Below are positions 1 through 9,279 of a stretch of DNA of 37,814 nt, one piece after another (within the stretch, counting starts at the first letter, position 1; every line of letters begins with the position of its first letter). The notes beneath the pieces are model-generated. The model did not search any database. It saw only the letters and a list, made by a program, of their open reading frames with translations, and was not told the origin of the DNA. The stretch comes from Phoronis australis (lineage: Eukaryota > Phoronida > Phoronidae). The stretch is from the NCBI GenBank assembly GCA_002633005.1, contig NMRA01000100.1, forward strand, positions 579,106-616,919. Direction: 5' to 3'. A program made the position numbers and the translations under genes.

Positions 1-105
1 AACCCCCCCCTCCCGACCTCCCCCCTCTCGGCGCCACGTGCCTCGGATTCGACCTTTGCGGGAATCCTAAACCCCCCCCTTACTGAAAACGTAGATCCGC
101 CCCTG
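1..105. mobile_element. Right end of a DNA transposon/MITE, truncated by the window edge
   Basis: C-rich tract ending in GATCCGCCCCTG at 105. Its reverse complement starts CAGGGGCGGATC and then reads AGTAAGGGGGGG. That closely resembles the inner terminus at 25187, which starts AGGGGCGAATCC and has a G-run at the same distance. CAGGGGCG... termini are common on animal non-autonomous DNA transposons. The left end lies outside the window, so superfamily and target duplication cannot be determined. Confidence 0.5.
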
Positions 106-1502
106 GTAACTATATAACTATAACTTTTCTTCAGTCAAAAAAAATGAAATCACAGCTCTTGCCCACTGAGCAACCTCATCCACTGCTTGCACTCTCTCGT
201 TGCCTACAAAGCTAGCCATCTTAGTTGTCTTCACAGGTGTGCCATTACAACTACAAGCTAACTATTGAAATTGGCGCATTTCTGCGAATAGCAGTTCTCC
301 GGTTAGTTCAGTAGTTCGGCATGCACTGGGCCATAAGCGATGTTTTAAAAGTTATTGACATCCAATTTAGTCACTTTGTATTGTTTATAGATGTTTCAAT
401 GTAGCTTAGTTTTACATTAAAAGAATAATTCACGTGGTATTGTTAACTCTGATCAGCATTTGTAAATCACCGAGTTCAATACGCAGAGACGTTTATCTTC
501 AATGGCACCCAATGTTTGTAGTTTTTAGCTTAATAGTTCATCGCTTTTCATAAATCGAAAACCAAACTGGATTGTTTTTTCCATTTGAATACAGCTGTGG
601 TATTTGTTTTTAACGAAAACTGTTGGTTAATGCATTATCATGGGAGGTTTTAAAGGAAAGATACAAATCAATTGGATATGGTACAATGCTCTAGTCAAGA
701 CAATCAAAATTTCAAACATTATTGTGATTAATAATGGAGCCAGCAGCATGCAGAACTTTGGACCAGATCAGATTGGTAGGCAGTGGACAAAAGTTGTATT
801 ACTTTCCAGGGAGATATCAGTTCCTGATGTGGAGCAGCAAATTTAACAGATTTTTGTTTATGCCTCTAAACTATTGCTTCAACCTCATTTGAAAGTTTTT
901 TAGAATTATGGCATTCATAAAGTGGTAACGAGATATATTTTTGACTATTTTCATTTTCTTTAAAATGACGAATGCTCATTTTGTGTACTGGTAGAAACTT
1001 TTAATCACTTGTGCTTGGAATGTGAGCAAGTACTTCCTTTTTTTCAGTGAATTACAAATAATTAGAAACTATAGCTGAAAAGCATGCGCTGCTATTTGTA
1101 TTCTTTGGAGATCATGAATGAGTGAATGTGTTCTTGTTTATTTTCTTTTCTTTTCTATTGTATTTCTGTTTCTTTAAATAAACTTTCATAAAACTATACA
1201 TTTAGCATTTGTGTTTGTCTCAAATTCAGACATATTTGTCCATTTAGAAGCTTATAATAACAATCTTTTTATCCATGTAATTTTTACAGCTTTGTTATTT
1301 TTTAGTATATTTTAACTCCATCTATTATTTTTGATTAAAACTTTTCTTTTAAACAGTACACACCATGGATTTTTGTACATTTTGAATTACCGGTGGCCAC
1401 AGACTAAATGTATGACTTAAAATTTAGCTAAAACCCATGTTTATTTTGTGTAATTTGCTTGAAATTTTGATTTTTTTTTCAATTTTGCCAATTTTCACAT
1501 TT
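106..1502. other. Non-coding stretch with one polyadenylation-like site
   Basis: No coding region is convincing here. An open frame at 640-846 (+) has no clear acceptor and no recognisable domain. An AATAAA at about 1177 is followed by a TTTGTGTTTGTCT GT-rich element near 1210, a plausible plus-strand poly(A) site. This may therefore be the 3' UTR of a gene whose coding exons I cannot define. Confidence 0.3.
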
Positions 1503-1557
1503 CCCGCCATGTGACGTCATGGGTTGAACACAAGAGATCAGTGACTAGCACTGAACA
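1503..1557 (+). promoter_or_regulatory. CRE-like palindrome upstream of the ATG at 1558
   Basis: TTCCCGCCATGTGACGTCA contains a full CRE palindrome, TGACGTCA, at 1512-1519, beside a TTCCCGCC E2F-like string. Both lie about 45 bp before an ATG. A degenerate version (TTCTCGCCACATGATGTCA) lies at about 2697-2715, before the second copy of the same coding remnant. The motif is therefore part of the duplicated unit. Promoter function is inference. Confidence 0.35.
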
Positions 1558-1826
1558 ATGGCGGAGAACAGGGAATTTGAAAGCGACGACGATTATGAGC
1601 AAGAATTGAACGAATACTATGAAGAAACATACTGGAATGGTGGCCAGGATGAGGAAATGGGGTTGCACGAAAGCGAGAACAAGTTTAATGTGCTTCCGGC
1701 TGCATACTTTTCTACTTTGAGCCTTACGAACTGGATCCTCCCACGAGAGAAGCGGCCTCGGGCTCGGCAAGTCAACCCAGTCATCCAACGGACGATCCTG
1801 AATTAAGAGCTGATGTTTCTGAATGA
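1558..1826 (+). pseudogene. Acidic N-terminal exon of a P2X7-intracellular-domain-like protein, frameshifted
   Basis: The ATG at 1558 opens an acidic leader (MAENREFESDDDYEQEL...). After about residue 50 the sense moves to another frame, which reads FYFEPYELDPPTREAASG and stops at 1826. Acidic leaders followed by a PY-x-F or FEPY motif are typical of P2X7-intracellular-like proteins that are abundant in cnidarians and other marine invertebrates and often accompany THAP domains. The Cys-rich core expected next is absent. The frame change means a pseudogene, a sequencing error or an unrecognised intron. A second, more decayed copy lies at 2705-2947. The family assignment rests on a short motif and is tentative. 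Confidence 0.35.
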
Positions 1827-1839
1827 TAAATATTGTCCT

Positions 1840-2100
1840 TTATTGAACCAGGCCTTCGTCGTAACGTCTCCTGTAACTGGAGTCGAAACACGAGTCCTCA
1901 AAGTGGGCAGAACACAGAGTGGCCCCGGACCGAATCGCTTGGTCCACGATGACGTCCCACACTCTCGTTCGGCGCACGAAGCGATGCCACTTTTTTGCAA
2001 CTTTGGTGTCCTTCGGAACACCGAGATGTTCTCCGCCTGGCTGCTGTTGCTGCAGCCTCCGGAAACACATCTTTTGATCCCTCTACGAACCTTCTCGACG
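1840..2100 (-). pseudogene. THAP-type zinc finger domain, one frameshift
   Basis: On the minus strand one frame gives CVSGGCSNSSQAENISVF and the next gives VPKDTKVAKKWHRFVRRTR, followed by ATLCSAHFEDSCFD. Together these show the THAP C2CH pattern: Cys-x4-Cys near 2053-2069, the PKD and W landmarks, then CxxHF near 1901-1918. The shift falls at about 2007-2023, where one missing T would restore F-PKD. THAP domains bind DNA and occur in host regulators and in P-element/Kolobok-type transposases. The frame closes at 1840 just after the domain, so no effector region is attached. It converges on the acidic remnant at 1558-1826. The domain call is solid; the gene is probably dead or an exon fragment. 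Confidence 0.65.
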
Positions 2101-2700
2101 CTAAATGTACTTTGCTTTCTCTTCACTCTATACACTTTGTCTCTGATCTGAACAGTATGGCGAACGACTTGGGTTCAACGCATGACGTTGTACATAATTA
2201 TTATTTTTTCAATTTTTGCGTGGTTCTTTATGAGCTGTGCACTAAAGGCACTGAAATCTAGTAAGATATAATAATAAAATTTATTTTGAGGTACTAGAGT
2301 CATGTTGTGTACACTTTAATTCTTTCAACCTTGTTATCTCAGATAAACTTAAACTATTGTTCAAATCATCTAGTTTTAAGTTAAAAGGGTTGGAGAGAGA
2401 TGTCAATGAAGGAATCATCTTTGGAGAAATTGTTATTTTCAAAGCTGTAATTCTTCCAAAAATGGTTTAATTTCCTTATATTGAATTTACTTTTAATTTC
2501 CTTCTAGACCAGATAGTCATCAAATGTCGTATCTCATCAGTCTTTAGTTTAAAATTTTCTTCTATAATTTCTTCTAGATTATTTGTGAGGTTTTAGACCA
2601 TGTAAAATAATTTTATAACAAAATCTAACAAGCACTTATTTTGAGAAATGATTGAGGAATTTTGACTTTCAAAGAAAAATTAATGATTTTTGGTTTCTCG
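2101..2700. other. Non-coding spacer
   Basis: AT-rich, with an AATAAA at 2273-2278. I see no domain and no exon with credible splice sites. A short plus-strand frame over 1995-2261 lies opposite the THAP remnant and is treated as a shadow. Confidence 0.3.
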
Positions 2701-2704
2701 CCAC

Positions 2705-2947
2705 ATGATGTCATCAGTGGAAGAGGTTGATAAGTTGACAGTATATATGCAATTCTGAGTTATAGTAGAAATTTTGTAAGTTATAAAGACTTAGAGCAGC
2801 GAGCTTGATGAGCATTGTGAAGACAGGTATGGAGATTTGGGTGATGACAACACTCAGGCCATAGGCGAAACAGATAATGAGTTAGACCTCGCCATATCGC
2901 CAGACGTTTTGTGTTTTAGGCCTTACAACTTCGATTTTCTGATTTGA
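2705..2947 (+). pseudogene. Second, more decayed copy of the acidic PY-F N-terminal exon
   Basis: The stretch from about 2830 reads acidic residues (DLGDDNTQAIGETDNELDL), then FRPYNFDF, then a stop near 2947. Order and spacing match the acidic block plus FEPYEL of 1558-1826. The upstream TTCTCGCCACATGATGTCA matches the CRE-bearing leader at 1500-1519. No start codon survives in frame. The two copies probably come from an old tandem duplication. The match was made by eye. Confidence 0.35.
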
Positions 2948-3369
2948 TCATTATTTTATTGACCAATTCTTAAATTCACTTTTGTTGGTTTTATCATATA
3001 CTGTATGCGGTGTTATGGGCATTGGGCATCGGGTTGTGGTCTTGGGTTGTGGTCATTGGTGGTCTTTGTTTCACGGTGAACCTCATTCAATTTTTGTCAA
3101 GTGTCTCTCTTCAGAGCACTTTCATTATTTTCCATCTATTTCTAAGGCAAGGTTCTGCTAAGGCTAATTTTCATCATTATTCAAGTGTAAGCAAGTTGCA
3201 TATATTTTGAGAGCTGAATTTTCATTGAGATGGCCTTTTTCTAAGCTGTAGGGACTTATGTGGGATAATTGCTCATAAAGATTAGGGGTGAGCGGTAAGC
3301 TGAACATGGGCGCTTGGAAGTGAGAAGAGGGAAAGTCAAGCATTACAATTTACTCATATAAGGTTATGT
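2948..3369. other. No recognisable feature
   Basis: T-rich non-coding sequence with several TTGGG/CATTGG echoes at 3010-3065. The open frame 3010-3210 is hydrophobic by T-richness and lacks any known domain. Confidence 0.3.
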
Positions 3370-3510
3370 AGGACTTAAGGAAAATGTTCAATTTTCGGCA
3401 ACTTTGAAACGTGGCATCTCAGAAATGGCTGATTGGATTCTCATGGAATTTTCAGATACTATGCTTTATACATCGTTCTGGAAAAGGCTTTTATATATTG
3501 CTATTAAAAT
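3370..3510 (+). repeat. Rep-2 copy A, left part
   Basis: Contains ATCTCAGAAATGGCTGATT and TTTTCAGATACTATGCTT, which recur at 18540-18595 with few changes. The matching right part resumes at about 4365-4560. The two halves flank the Penelope-like insertion. Function and superfamily are unknown. Confidence 0.55.
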
Positions 3511-3516
3511 GAGACT

Positions 3517-3905
3517 ATGTACAACCACGACAGAGTGACCCGCGGGACCCTTCGATCATCAACTTCCCCGGCTGTGTGTATTCCCTATGTCAGAGTTGTC
3601 TCTGAAAGGATTCAGGCCATCTACCGTACACACAACATGAAGTCATTTCACAAACTGTTTAGTACTATTTGGTCCATCCTCCCATCAGTAAAAGATGTGT
3701 CACCCCCCTCTTGAGAGGTGTGGTGTGATCTACAAATACAGGTTTGGTGAGTGTAGTGACAACTATATCGATGAGACTGGTTGCCAGTTAATCGACCAGT
3801 ATTAAGGTTCATCGTAATCCCAACCTTAAACCTATTACTGCTGTCCAAGAGCATGCCAGAGATAAACATCACCAGATCTCTGATGAGGACTCCAGTATCT
3901 TACGG
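3517..3905 (+). mobile_element. Penelope-like retroelement 3' fragment: RT thumb and GIY-YIG endonuclease
   Basis: 3517-3714 reads ...SPAVCIPYVRVVSERIQAIY..., the IPY-x(3)-SE-x-I block at the end of Penelope RT. A frame shift follows, then CGVIYKYRFGECSDNYIDET, matching the Penelope GIY-YIG layout (GVIYK...C..C...YI-ETG). Another shift gives VQEHARDKHHQISDEDSSIL, like the family's EH...H.I.W...IL segment. The endonuclease nicks target DNA during integration. The usual YIGETG reads YIDETG, and several shifts and stops show the copy is dead. The RT catalytic domain is missing (5' truncation). The fragment is inserted inside Rep-2. Confidence 0.75.
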
Positions 3906-3918
3906 TAAGTCTACACTT

Positions 3919-4068
3919 GGGCGGCGCACCATAGGGGGCTGGGGGGGGGGCTATAGCCCCACTTTTTTCAGTACTCTGGCGCCCATGGTCTATGGGCGGT
4001 GTACCACAGGGGGGCTCCCAGGGTGGCTATAGCCCCCACTTTTTTCAGTGCTGCGTCGCCCATGCTAC
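3919..4068. repeat. Two tandem 75-bp units inserted in the Penelope fragment
   Basis: Units at about 3919-3993 and 3994-4068 share GGGCGG(C/T)G(C/T)ACCA, GGCTATAGCCCC, CACTTTTTTCAGT and a CGCCCATG end. They separate the GIY-YIG block from a downstream stretch that again looks like the Penelope C-terminus. They therefore arrived after the retroelement. Probably a short DNA-transposon end or MITE dimer. Confidence 0.55.
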
Positions 4069-4084
4069 AACCCAGGTGGAGGCA

Positions 4085-4192
4085 AGGGTATGAGAAGCAT
4101 GCAGCTAGATGAGATCCACGGAACTTAAGTGTTGTCAGAGATCAGGACTTGATCTACTTGCAGTGCATTCAGACCTGTTACAAGATTCCCCC
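4085..4192 (+). mobile_element. Penelope-like element, extreme C-terminal remnant
   Basis: Frames here give RDQDL and SGLDLLAVHSDLLQDS. These resemble the end of Penelope proteins, where an NRDQG motif is followed by a DL-P-VY-x-LL segment. Separated from the endonuclease block by the 75-bp tandem insert and by frame shifts. Confidence 0.4.
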
Positions 4193-4364
4193 CTTGACAT
4201 TAGGGAATACCTCGGTACTGTTTTTATTGTTTTATTCTGCAACGACTGAAGGCACACCTTGTGGTGAATCAAGTCCATGAGATATGAACAAAATGGCTAT
4301 ACTCTTTCCACATCAAGGTACAGTTCTTTGGTTCCAAAAGGGATCTTAACTCAATGTTTTTAAT

Positions 4365-4560
4365 ATTTGCCTCCTCTGCATGAGAGGCTATAAAAATAAG
4401 ACATTAATTGAAAATTGAAGTTGCGTCAAACGAAACGATAATTTAGAAAACTGCAATATAGTTTTGAGATTTTATCTGAAAAATTTATTCCATATGAAAT
4501 TTTGATCATGATATTGATTGTGAAAAATCAAGGTCATGTCACGTAATTAGTGGCAGATTG
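4365..4560 (+). repeat. Rep-2 copy A, right part
   Basis: GATAATTTAGAAAACTGCAA and GAAATTTTGATCATG match ATAATTTGGAAAACTGTAA and GGATTTTGATCATG in copy B at 18718-18792. Spacing to the left part is restored if the Penelope insertion is removed. Confidence 0.5.
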
Positions 4561-6860
4561 GCATCAAAAGTCCAAAACCAACTTCAACAGAGTTTCTAGT
4601 ATCAGAAAATGTATGCTAAATTAAATTCTATAGTTTTGTAGATATTTGACTTAATGTACAGACTAGGTACAATGACTTATAACAGATCGTAGACAATTTT
4701 AATTACTAGGAAAAGTTCAGTAAACGCTAGGACCTACTCGGCTCTAGGTTCTAACTCGGCCAAAATCGAGTTTTCTCATTTAAAATACACGGCAATATCT
4801 CACAACTTCATGCATAGTCTTGGTTTTTAGGGAGGTCCTGGCATTACTGAATTGTACATTAGTATTACTTCATTTATGTTAAAGTGCATCAGCCAATCTG
4901 TCAGCTGCACTGAATTCATTTGCAATTTCATATTTTCTAACCCGTATCATTACCATATTCTATATAATGTTTAACAGACATTAGAACCTGTGATTACTAG
5001 TTGTACACTTATAAGAAGACACAGGGACACTGGAGCCTTAATGTTCGATCTCAATTATATGGAAGCACTGTAAATTTCCCATTGATTCTAATGAACTCTT
5101 GTCTTGAGCTATTTTTCCATAGCCACGCAAGATGGATACTTTTTGACAGTTTAATTTTGATGGTTGAACAAAATATTGTAATATTGATTGAGGTGTACAG
5201 ACTATTAGAAAATATCTGCACATATGCAGTATAAGATATGTATTTGTACTGGACTGCAGTGCAAGTGTGTAGTGTTGTAGCCATTCATGACACCCTGTAC
5301 TAGGAGCTTGTTACTGGTTAGAGTGTCATATTTGACCAAGTGCTCAGTAAGTCTTTTCCAGTCTCTACTTCTGCAGCAATGGGTTAACCACCATGACCAG
5401 TGAGTTGAAGTCGGCTGATACAATCCATCATAACAGTAGGTTGTTTGACTATTGTGCAGTGGAAAGATTTATGATACAGTTGGCTGTGTTCATATGTTCA
5501 TCACTGTAATTGGATGTACTAGTGGAGATAATCCACTGATAACTGTTACTCAAGGTCATGATCAATGTTAACTTTGGGACTTAACATAAAATTTCGTACC
5601 TGATTGAAGTTGGTGGACTGTTTTAGTCATTGCTTCTTCATTCATCTACAGAAATGTAGTGGGTAGTTTAAAGCAAGTTATCAGCTGTTTCGTCAATACC
5701 AATAGGATTTTAACTGAAAACTATTGTTTAATGTAACAGTTGCACTATATACTGGTATTTTCAGGTTATATTTCAATAGCACTGAATTTTTTGTAGAGAA
5801 TAAATTCAATTAAGTAAATTTGTAGTTTACACTTATAGATAAGAGCGAGGTGAATTTTACACAGAATATTGCACCCAAACAGAATAGACATCATTTAACT
5901 ACTAGCACATTAAAGTTGATACATTAAGTGCCGTTTCGGAGGTTTCAAAATGGCTAACTTCAAAATAAATGAAATAAGAATGATGCGGTTTATTAATGGG
6001 AAATGACCGGTGTATGTACTCCATTCTGACCTGAGCAGAACACTAGAAAACAGGAGTGCTATTTACTCGCCTTATTCTGCGACTTGATTTTTTGGGACAA
6101 TCCCAAAATTTAATCAAAACATTCAGCTTACGTCATTGTGAGGAAGTGGATGTCCAAAGGTTACATAGTCATAATGTGAAGAACATGATGTCCAAAGGTA
6201 ATAGCCATAGTCCATAAACAGTGCTCAATTTACCTTTAAACCATTGATTTACAATCATTCTGGTTCATTATAAAATCTGCAATACTACAGGATCAAGCTG
6301 AGATTCAGATGTGCTGTCCTTGAATGAAGTCAGACGTTAGATTGATGATGGTGTTTGTGACAAAAACATGTACTAAAATTGGTAAGTAATAGATTACAGA
6401 CTAACGTAAAGCAATTAAAATTGCAAACCCTTTCTGCCTACCTTTTTTGCATGAACAAATTTCCAATATTGTAATAACTCAATTGTTATATAGCGGCCAC
6501 ATTAACGTGGCTACACACCAGCCATCTGTCAAAAAATCATGACTTTTAATTTTGGACATTGACCATTATGGTCTTTACTTTTTCCTTTAAGCCTGATATG
6601 AGATGATTTCTAGGGTTGAGAAGGTCGGTCAGTTAGTTGCCTGGGACCACGCAACAAATTGGCTTGTCTTGCATCAGCGTGTATGTTCTGGAGCACCACC
6701 TGGTGGAAATCAGTGATCATCTACGCAAGGAGCAAGTTGGGATAGCAGAAAGTGGTTTAAGTCAAACTTAATTTTTTTGATGGCTGAATGGGGATTTGGG
6801 AGCCTAATTTTAAATGAGGAGATAGATATTTGAAGATTTGGGATTTTTTCTGCTTTGTTA
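4561..6860. other. Long non-coding stretch
   Basis: About 2.3 kb of AT-rich sequence. I found no domain, no exon with both splice sites and reading sense, and no clear mobile-element ends. Short frames at 5001-5423 on both strands overlap each other and look random. Confidence 0.35.
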
Positions 6861-7022
6861 CCTTTTGTGCCCATTTCATCATCAGTTAAGGTTTTCTCAA
6901 ACCTCATTTAGTGGTCTCCATTCTAACTTGTAGTTAAAAAACGAGGCTTTGTCAACAAGTAAATGCATACATTTTCTGAAAGAAAAAAGATCAAGGATCA
7001 TAAAAATATTTTATATTTATGT

Positions 7023-7078
7023 GCTATTATTATTATTATTATTATTGTTATTGTTATTATTATTATTATTATTATTAC
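7023..7078. repeat. (ATT)n microsatellite inside Rep-1
   Basis: ATT repeated with a few TTG interruptions. Copy 2 has a short AAT-rich counterpart at about 17290, so the tract belongs to the Rep-1 family and has expanded here. The poly-leucine frame across it is an artefact. Confidence 0.85.
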
Positions 7079-7290
7079 ATAAAAACCTTTTTAAAGTCAA
7101 AATTTCACTTCTAAGAAAGGTACATTTATACCAAAATAACCCCTCAGTCGATTTTAATGAAACCTTTTTAAATGAAAACTTCACCAGTGACATCAAAAGC
7201 GCTGTTAGGAATTTTAGCTAGTCTCTTAGTTTGGTTTCTAGGGCAAATCAACTTGCAAAATGTAAGGTACTTTCGTAAAATATAGCAGTG

Positions 7291-7303
7291 GTATTTGTCT
7301 TTG
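7291..7303 (+). repeat. Left 13-bp target-site duplication of the fold-back element
   Basis: GTATTTGTCTTTG here and at 7757-7769 flank the fold-back element. In the uninterrupted Rep-1 copy 2 the related string occurs once (reverse complement near 17065-17075). Confidence 0.7.
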
Positions 7304-7402
7304 ACTTTCTAAAAACTGCGTTGAGGTTGTGGCGTGTTACAACTATTATTAAAATCAGTGGTCTATTTACACCGACCTCTTGTCTATTTATACTGTCATG
7401 AC

Positions 7403-7435
7403 GTTTCGGTCGGTCTACTCTCCGGCCATCATCAG
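7403..7435 (-). ncRNA. Hammerhead-ribozyme-core-like motif in the left arm
   Basis: The minus strand reads CTGATGA, then GGCCGG-AGAGTAGA-CCGACC, then GAAAC. This is the order of the hammerhead core: CUGAUGA, helix II, GAAA. It is followed by a GTCATGAC palindrome, as in the short palindromic stem III of dimer-active hammerheads known from Penelope-like elements and retrozymes. Helix II has one A-C mismatch. I could not draw a good helix I, so cleavage activity is doubtful for this copy. The right arm holds a degenerate version, CTGACGA...TGAAG, at 7682-7713. Confidence 0.4.
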
Positions 7436-7504
7436 GTGTTGCTGCGTTCTTAGAACAAGCACAGATATGTGGTACACTCGTCATGGTGATTATATATCGT
7501 GCGA

Positions 7505-7581
7505 GGAAGGATTTGAACCCATGACTTCTGAAGCTACAGATATACTTGAGTCCAGCATCTTAACCACTACGCCATGGACTC
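7505..7581 (-). other. tRNA-like SINE head
   Basis: About 77 nt with a good A box and B box at tRNA spacing and a CTGGACTCAAG anticodon-arm-like segment reminiscent of tRNA-Leu. The acceptor stem does not pair: the 5' GAGTCC instead complements GGACTC in the anticodon region. It is a tRNA-derived promoter region, not a working tRNA gene. Confidence 0.55.
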
Positions 7582-7756
7582 ATGGGTTCAAATCTTTCCT
7601 TGGACAATATATAATCAAAAAATCACACCATAATGAGTGTACCACATATCCGTGCTCATTCTTGTAAGAACACAGGAACACCTGACGATAGCGGGAGAAC
7701 AGACCGACTGAAGTGTCATGACTGTGTAAATAGACCAAGAGTTTTTGATAATATTT

Positions 7757-7769
7757 GTATTTGTCTTTG
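7757..7769 (+). repeat. Right 13-bp target-site duplication
   Basis: GTATTTGTCTTTG, identical to 7291-7303. It recurs at 8726-8738 in the duplicated block. Confidence 0.7.
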
Positions 7770-8310
7770 TTACATGATGCAAAAACTAGGCCTTCATATC
7801 AAAAATCTTAACAGTTTGTTTGAGATTGGTGAAAAAATATTAAGTTTGGAAAGTTTCAGTGAAATCCACTGAGCCCTTTTTGAGAACTCGCGTTCCTAAG
7901 TTGCAGTTACGTTGATTTGCTGAAGCCAAGAAAAAGCCGATTAAGTCATCAGTGAACGGTGAAAGTCTCAAGGTCTTCAGTTAATTATTCGGTGAAAGCT
8001 TGTTTTCAGGCAATATAACCTATACATGCCTTAGCCGTTTTCGCTATTTCAACATTGTCTTGCAATGTCAACTGAACTTGCAGTGCGTAATTAACTTAAT
8101 TATCACTAAAGCGTTTAAACTTTGTACTTGGGGTTTCATATACCTTGTGCTATTACTAAGTCAGAAGGCGGAGCCAGCTGTGAGTAGGTCAACTGTTCAT
8201 TGTATACACACCACGCGCCAGTGAGAATAATATCAAGAAACCAAGTACGAAATGGACAATAGAAATCAAGTCGGTGGTTAAAGTGCATCGTGAGCACGAG
8301 AGTGAAACAA

Positions 8311-8311
8311 N
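8311..8311. other. Single-N contig join with 969-bp duplicated flanks
   Basis: CTATTATTAAAATCAGTGGT at about 7343 repeats at 8312 with a constant offset of 969. Left-hand sequence up to GAGTGAAACAA (8310) recurs up to 9279. The two blocks differ at roughly ten scattered positions, about 1%, as expected for two haplotypes. The N sits exactly at the junction. This is most simply two unmerged allelic contig ends, not a biological tandem duplication. Confidence 0.8.
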
Positions 8312-9279
8312 CTATTATTAAAATCAGTGGTCTATTTACACCGACCTCTTGTCTATTTATACTGTCATGACGTTTCGGTCGGTCTACTCTCCGGCCATCA
8401 TCAGGTGTTGCTGCGTTCTTAGAACAAGCACGGATATGTGGTACACTCATCATGGTGATTATATATCGTGCGAGGAAGGATTTGAACCCATGACTTCTGA
8501 AGCTATAGATATACTTGAGTCCAGCATCTTAACCACTACGCCATGGACTCATGGGTTCAAATCTTTCCTTGGACAATATATAATCAAAAAATCACACCAT
8601 AATGAGTGTACCACATATCCGTGCTCATTCTTTTAAGAACACAGGAACACCTGACGATAGCGGGAGAACAGACCGACTGAAGTGTCATGACTGTGTAAAT
8701 AGACCAAGAGTTTTTAATAATAGTTGTATTTGTCTTTGTTACATGATGCAAAAACTAGGCCTTCATATCAAAAATCTTAACAGTTTGTTTGAGATTGGTG
8801 AAAAAATATTAAGTTTGGAAAGTTTCAGTGAAATCCACTGAGCCCTTTTTGAGTACTCGCGTTCCTAAGTTGCAGTTACGTTGATTTGCTGAAGCCAAGA
8901 AAAAGCCGATTAAGTCATCAGTGAACGGTGAAAGTCTCAAGGTCTTCAGTTAATTATTCGGTGAAAGCTTGTTTTCAGGCAATATAACCTATACATGCCT
9001 TAGCCGTTTTCGCTATTTCAACATTGTCTTGCAATGTCAACTGAACTTGCAGTGCGTAATTAACTTAATTATCACTAAAGCCTTTAAACTTTGTACTTGG
9101 GGTTTCATATACCTTGTGCTATTACTAAGTCAGAAGGCGGAGCCAGCTGTGAGTAGGTCAACTGTTCATTGTATACACACCACGCGCCAGTGAGAATAAT
9201 ATCAAGAAACCAAGTACGAAATGGACAATAGAAATCAAGTCGGTGGTTAAAGTGCATCGTGAGCACGAGAGTGAAACAA
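8312..9279. repeat. Second copy of the 969-bp block
   Basis: Repeats 7343-8310, including most of the fold-back element, the right TSD and Rep-1 sequence. Only this copy continues into the distal end of Rep-1 (9280-9770). The true locus probably has one block. Confidence 0.8.

Larger units (their letters stand above)
7304..7756. mobile_element. 453-bp fold-back retroelement with tRNA-like centre
   Basis: Inserted in Rep-1 and flanked by a 13-bp direct repeat, a length typical of LINE- or PLE-mediated integration rather than DNA transposition. The left arm (about 7376-7524) and right arm (about 7582-7742) are inverted repeats, e.g. CTCTTGTCTATTTATACTGT against the reverse of GTGTAAATAGACCAAGAG. 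At the centre, GAGTCCA (7549-7555) and TGGACTC (7575-7581) form a 7-bp stem. On the minus strand the centre and left arm read as a tRNA: A box TGGCGTAGTGG (7564-7574) and B box GGTTCAAATCC (about 7510-7520). A second B-box-like GGGTTCAAATC lies on the plus strand at 7584-7594. The arms carry hammerhead-core-like strings. No protein is encoded. A copy with few changes follows the N at 8311. Confidence 0.65.

Noticed and set aside
1495-1788. Minus-strand 97-codon frame
   Set aside because: Shadow opposite the acidic plus-strand remnant; Asp/Glu codons on one strand give open frames on the other.
6949-7221. 90-residue frame with a poly-leucine run
   Set aside because: Translation of the (ATT)n microsatellite inside Rep-1.
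7505-7581. Functional tRNA gene
   Set aside because: Acceptor stem does not pair and the unit is embedded in a repeated fold-back element; kept only as a SINE-type head.
7380-8841. Four similar 79-95 codon frames recurring 969 bp apart
   Set aside because: Translations of the fold-back arms and their artificial second copy; no protein domain.
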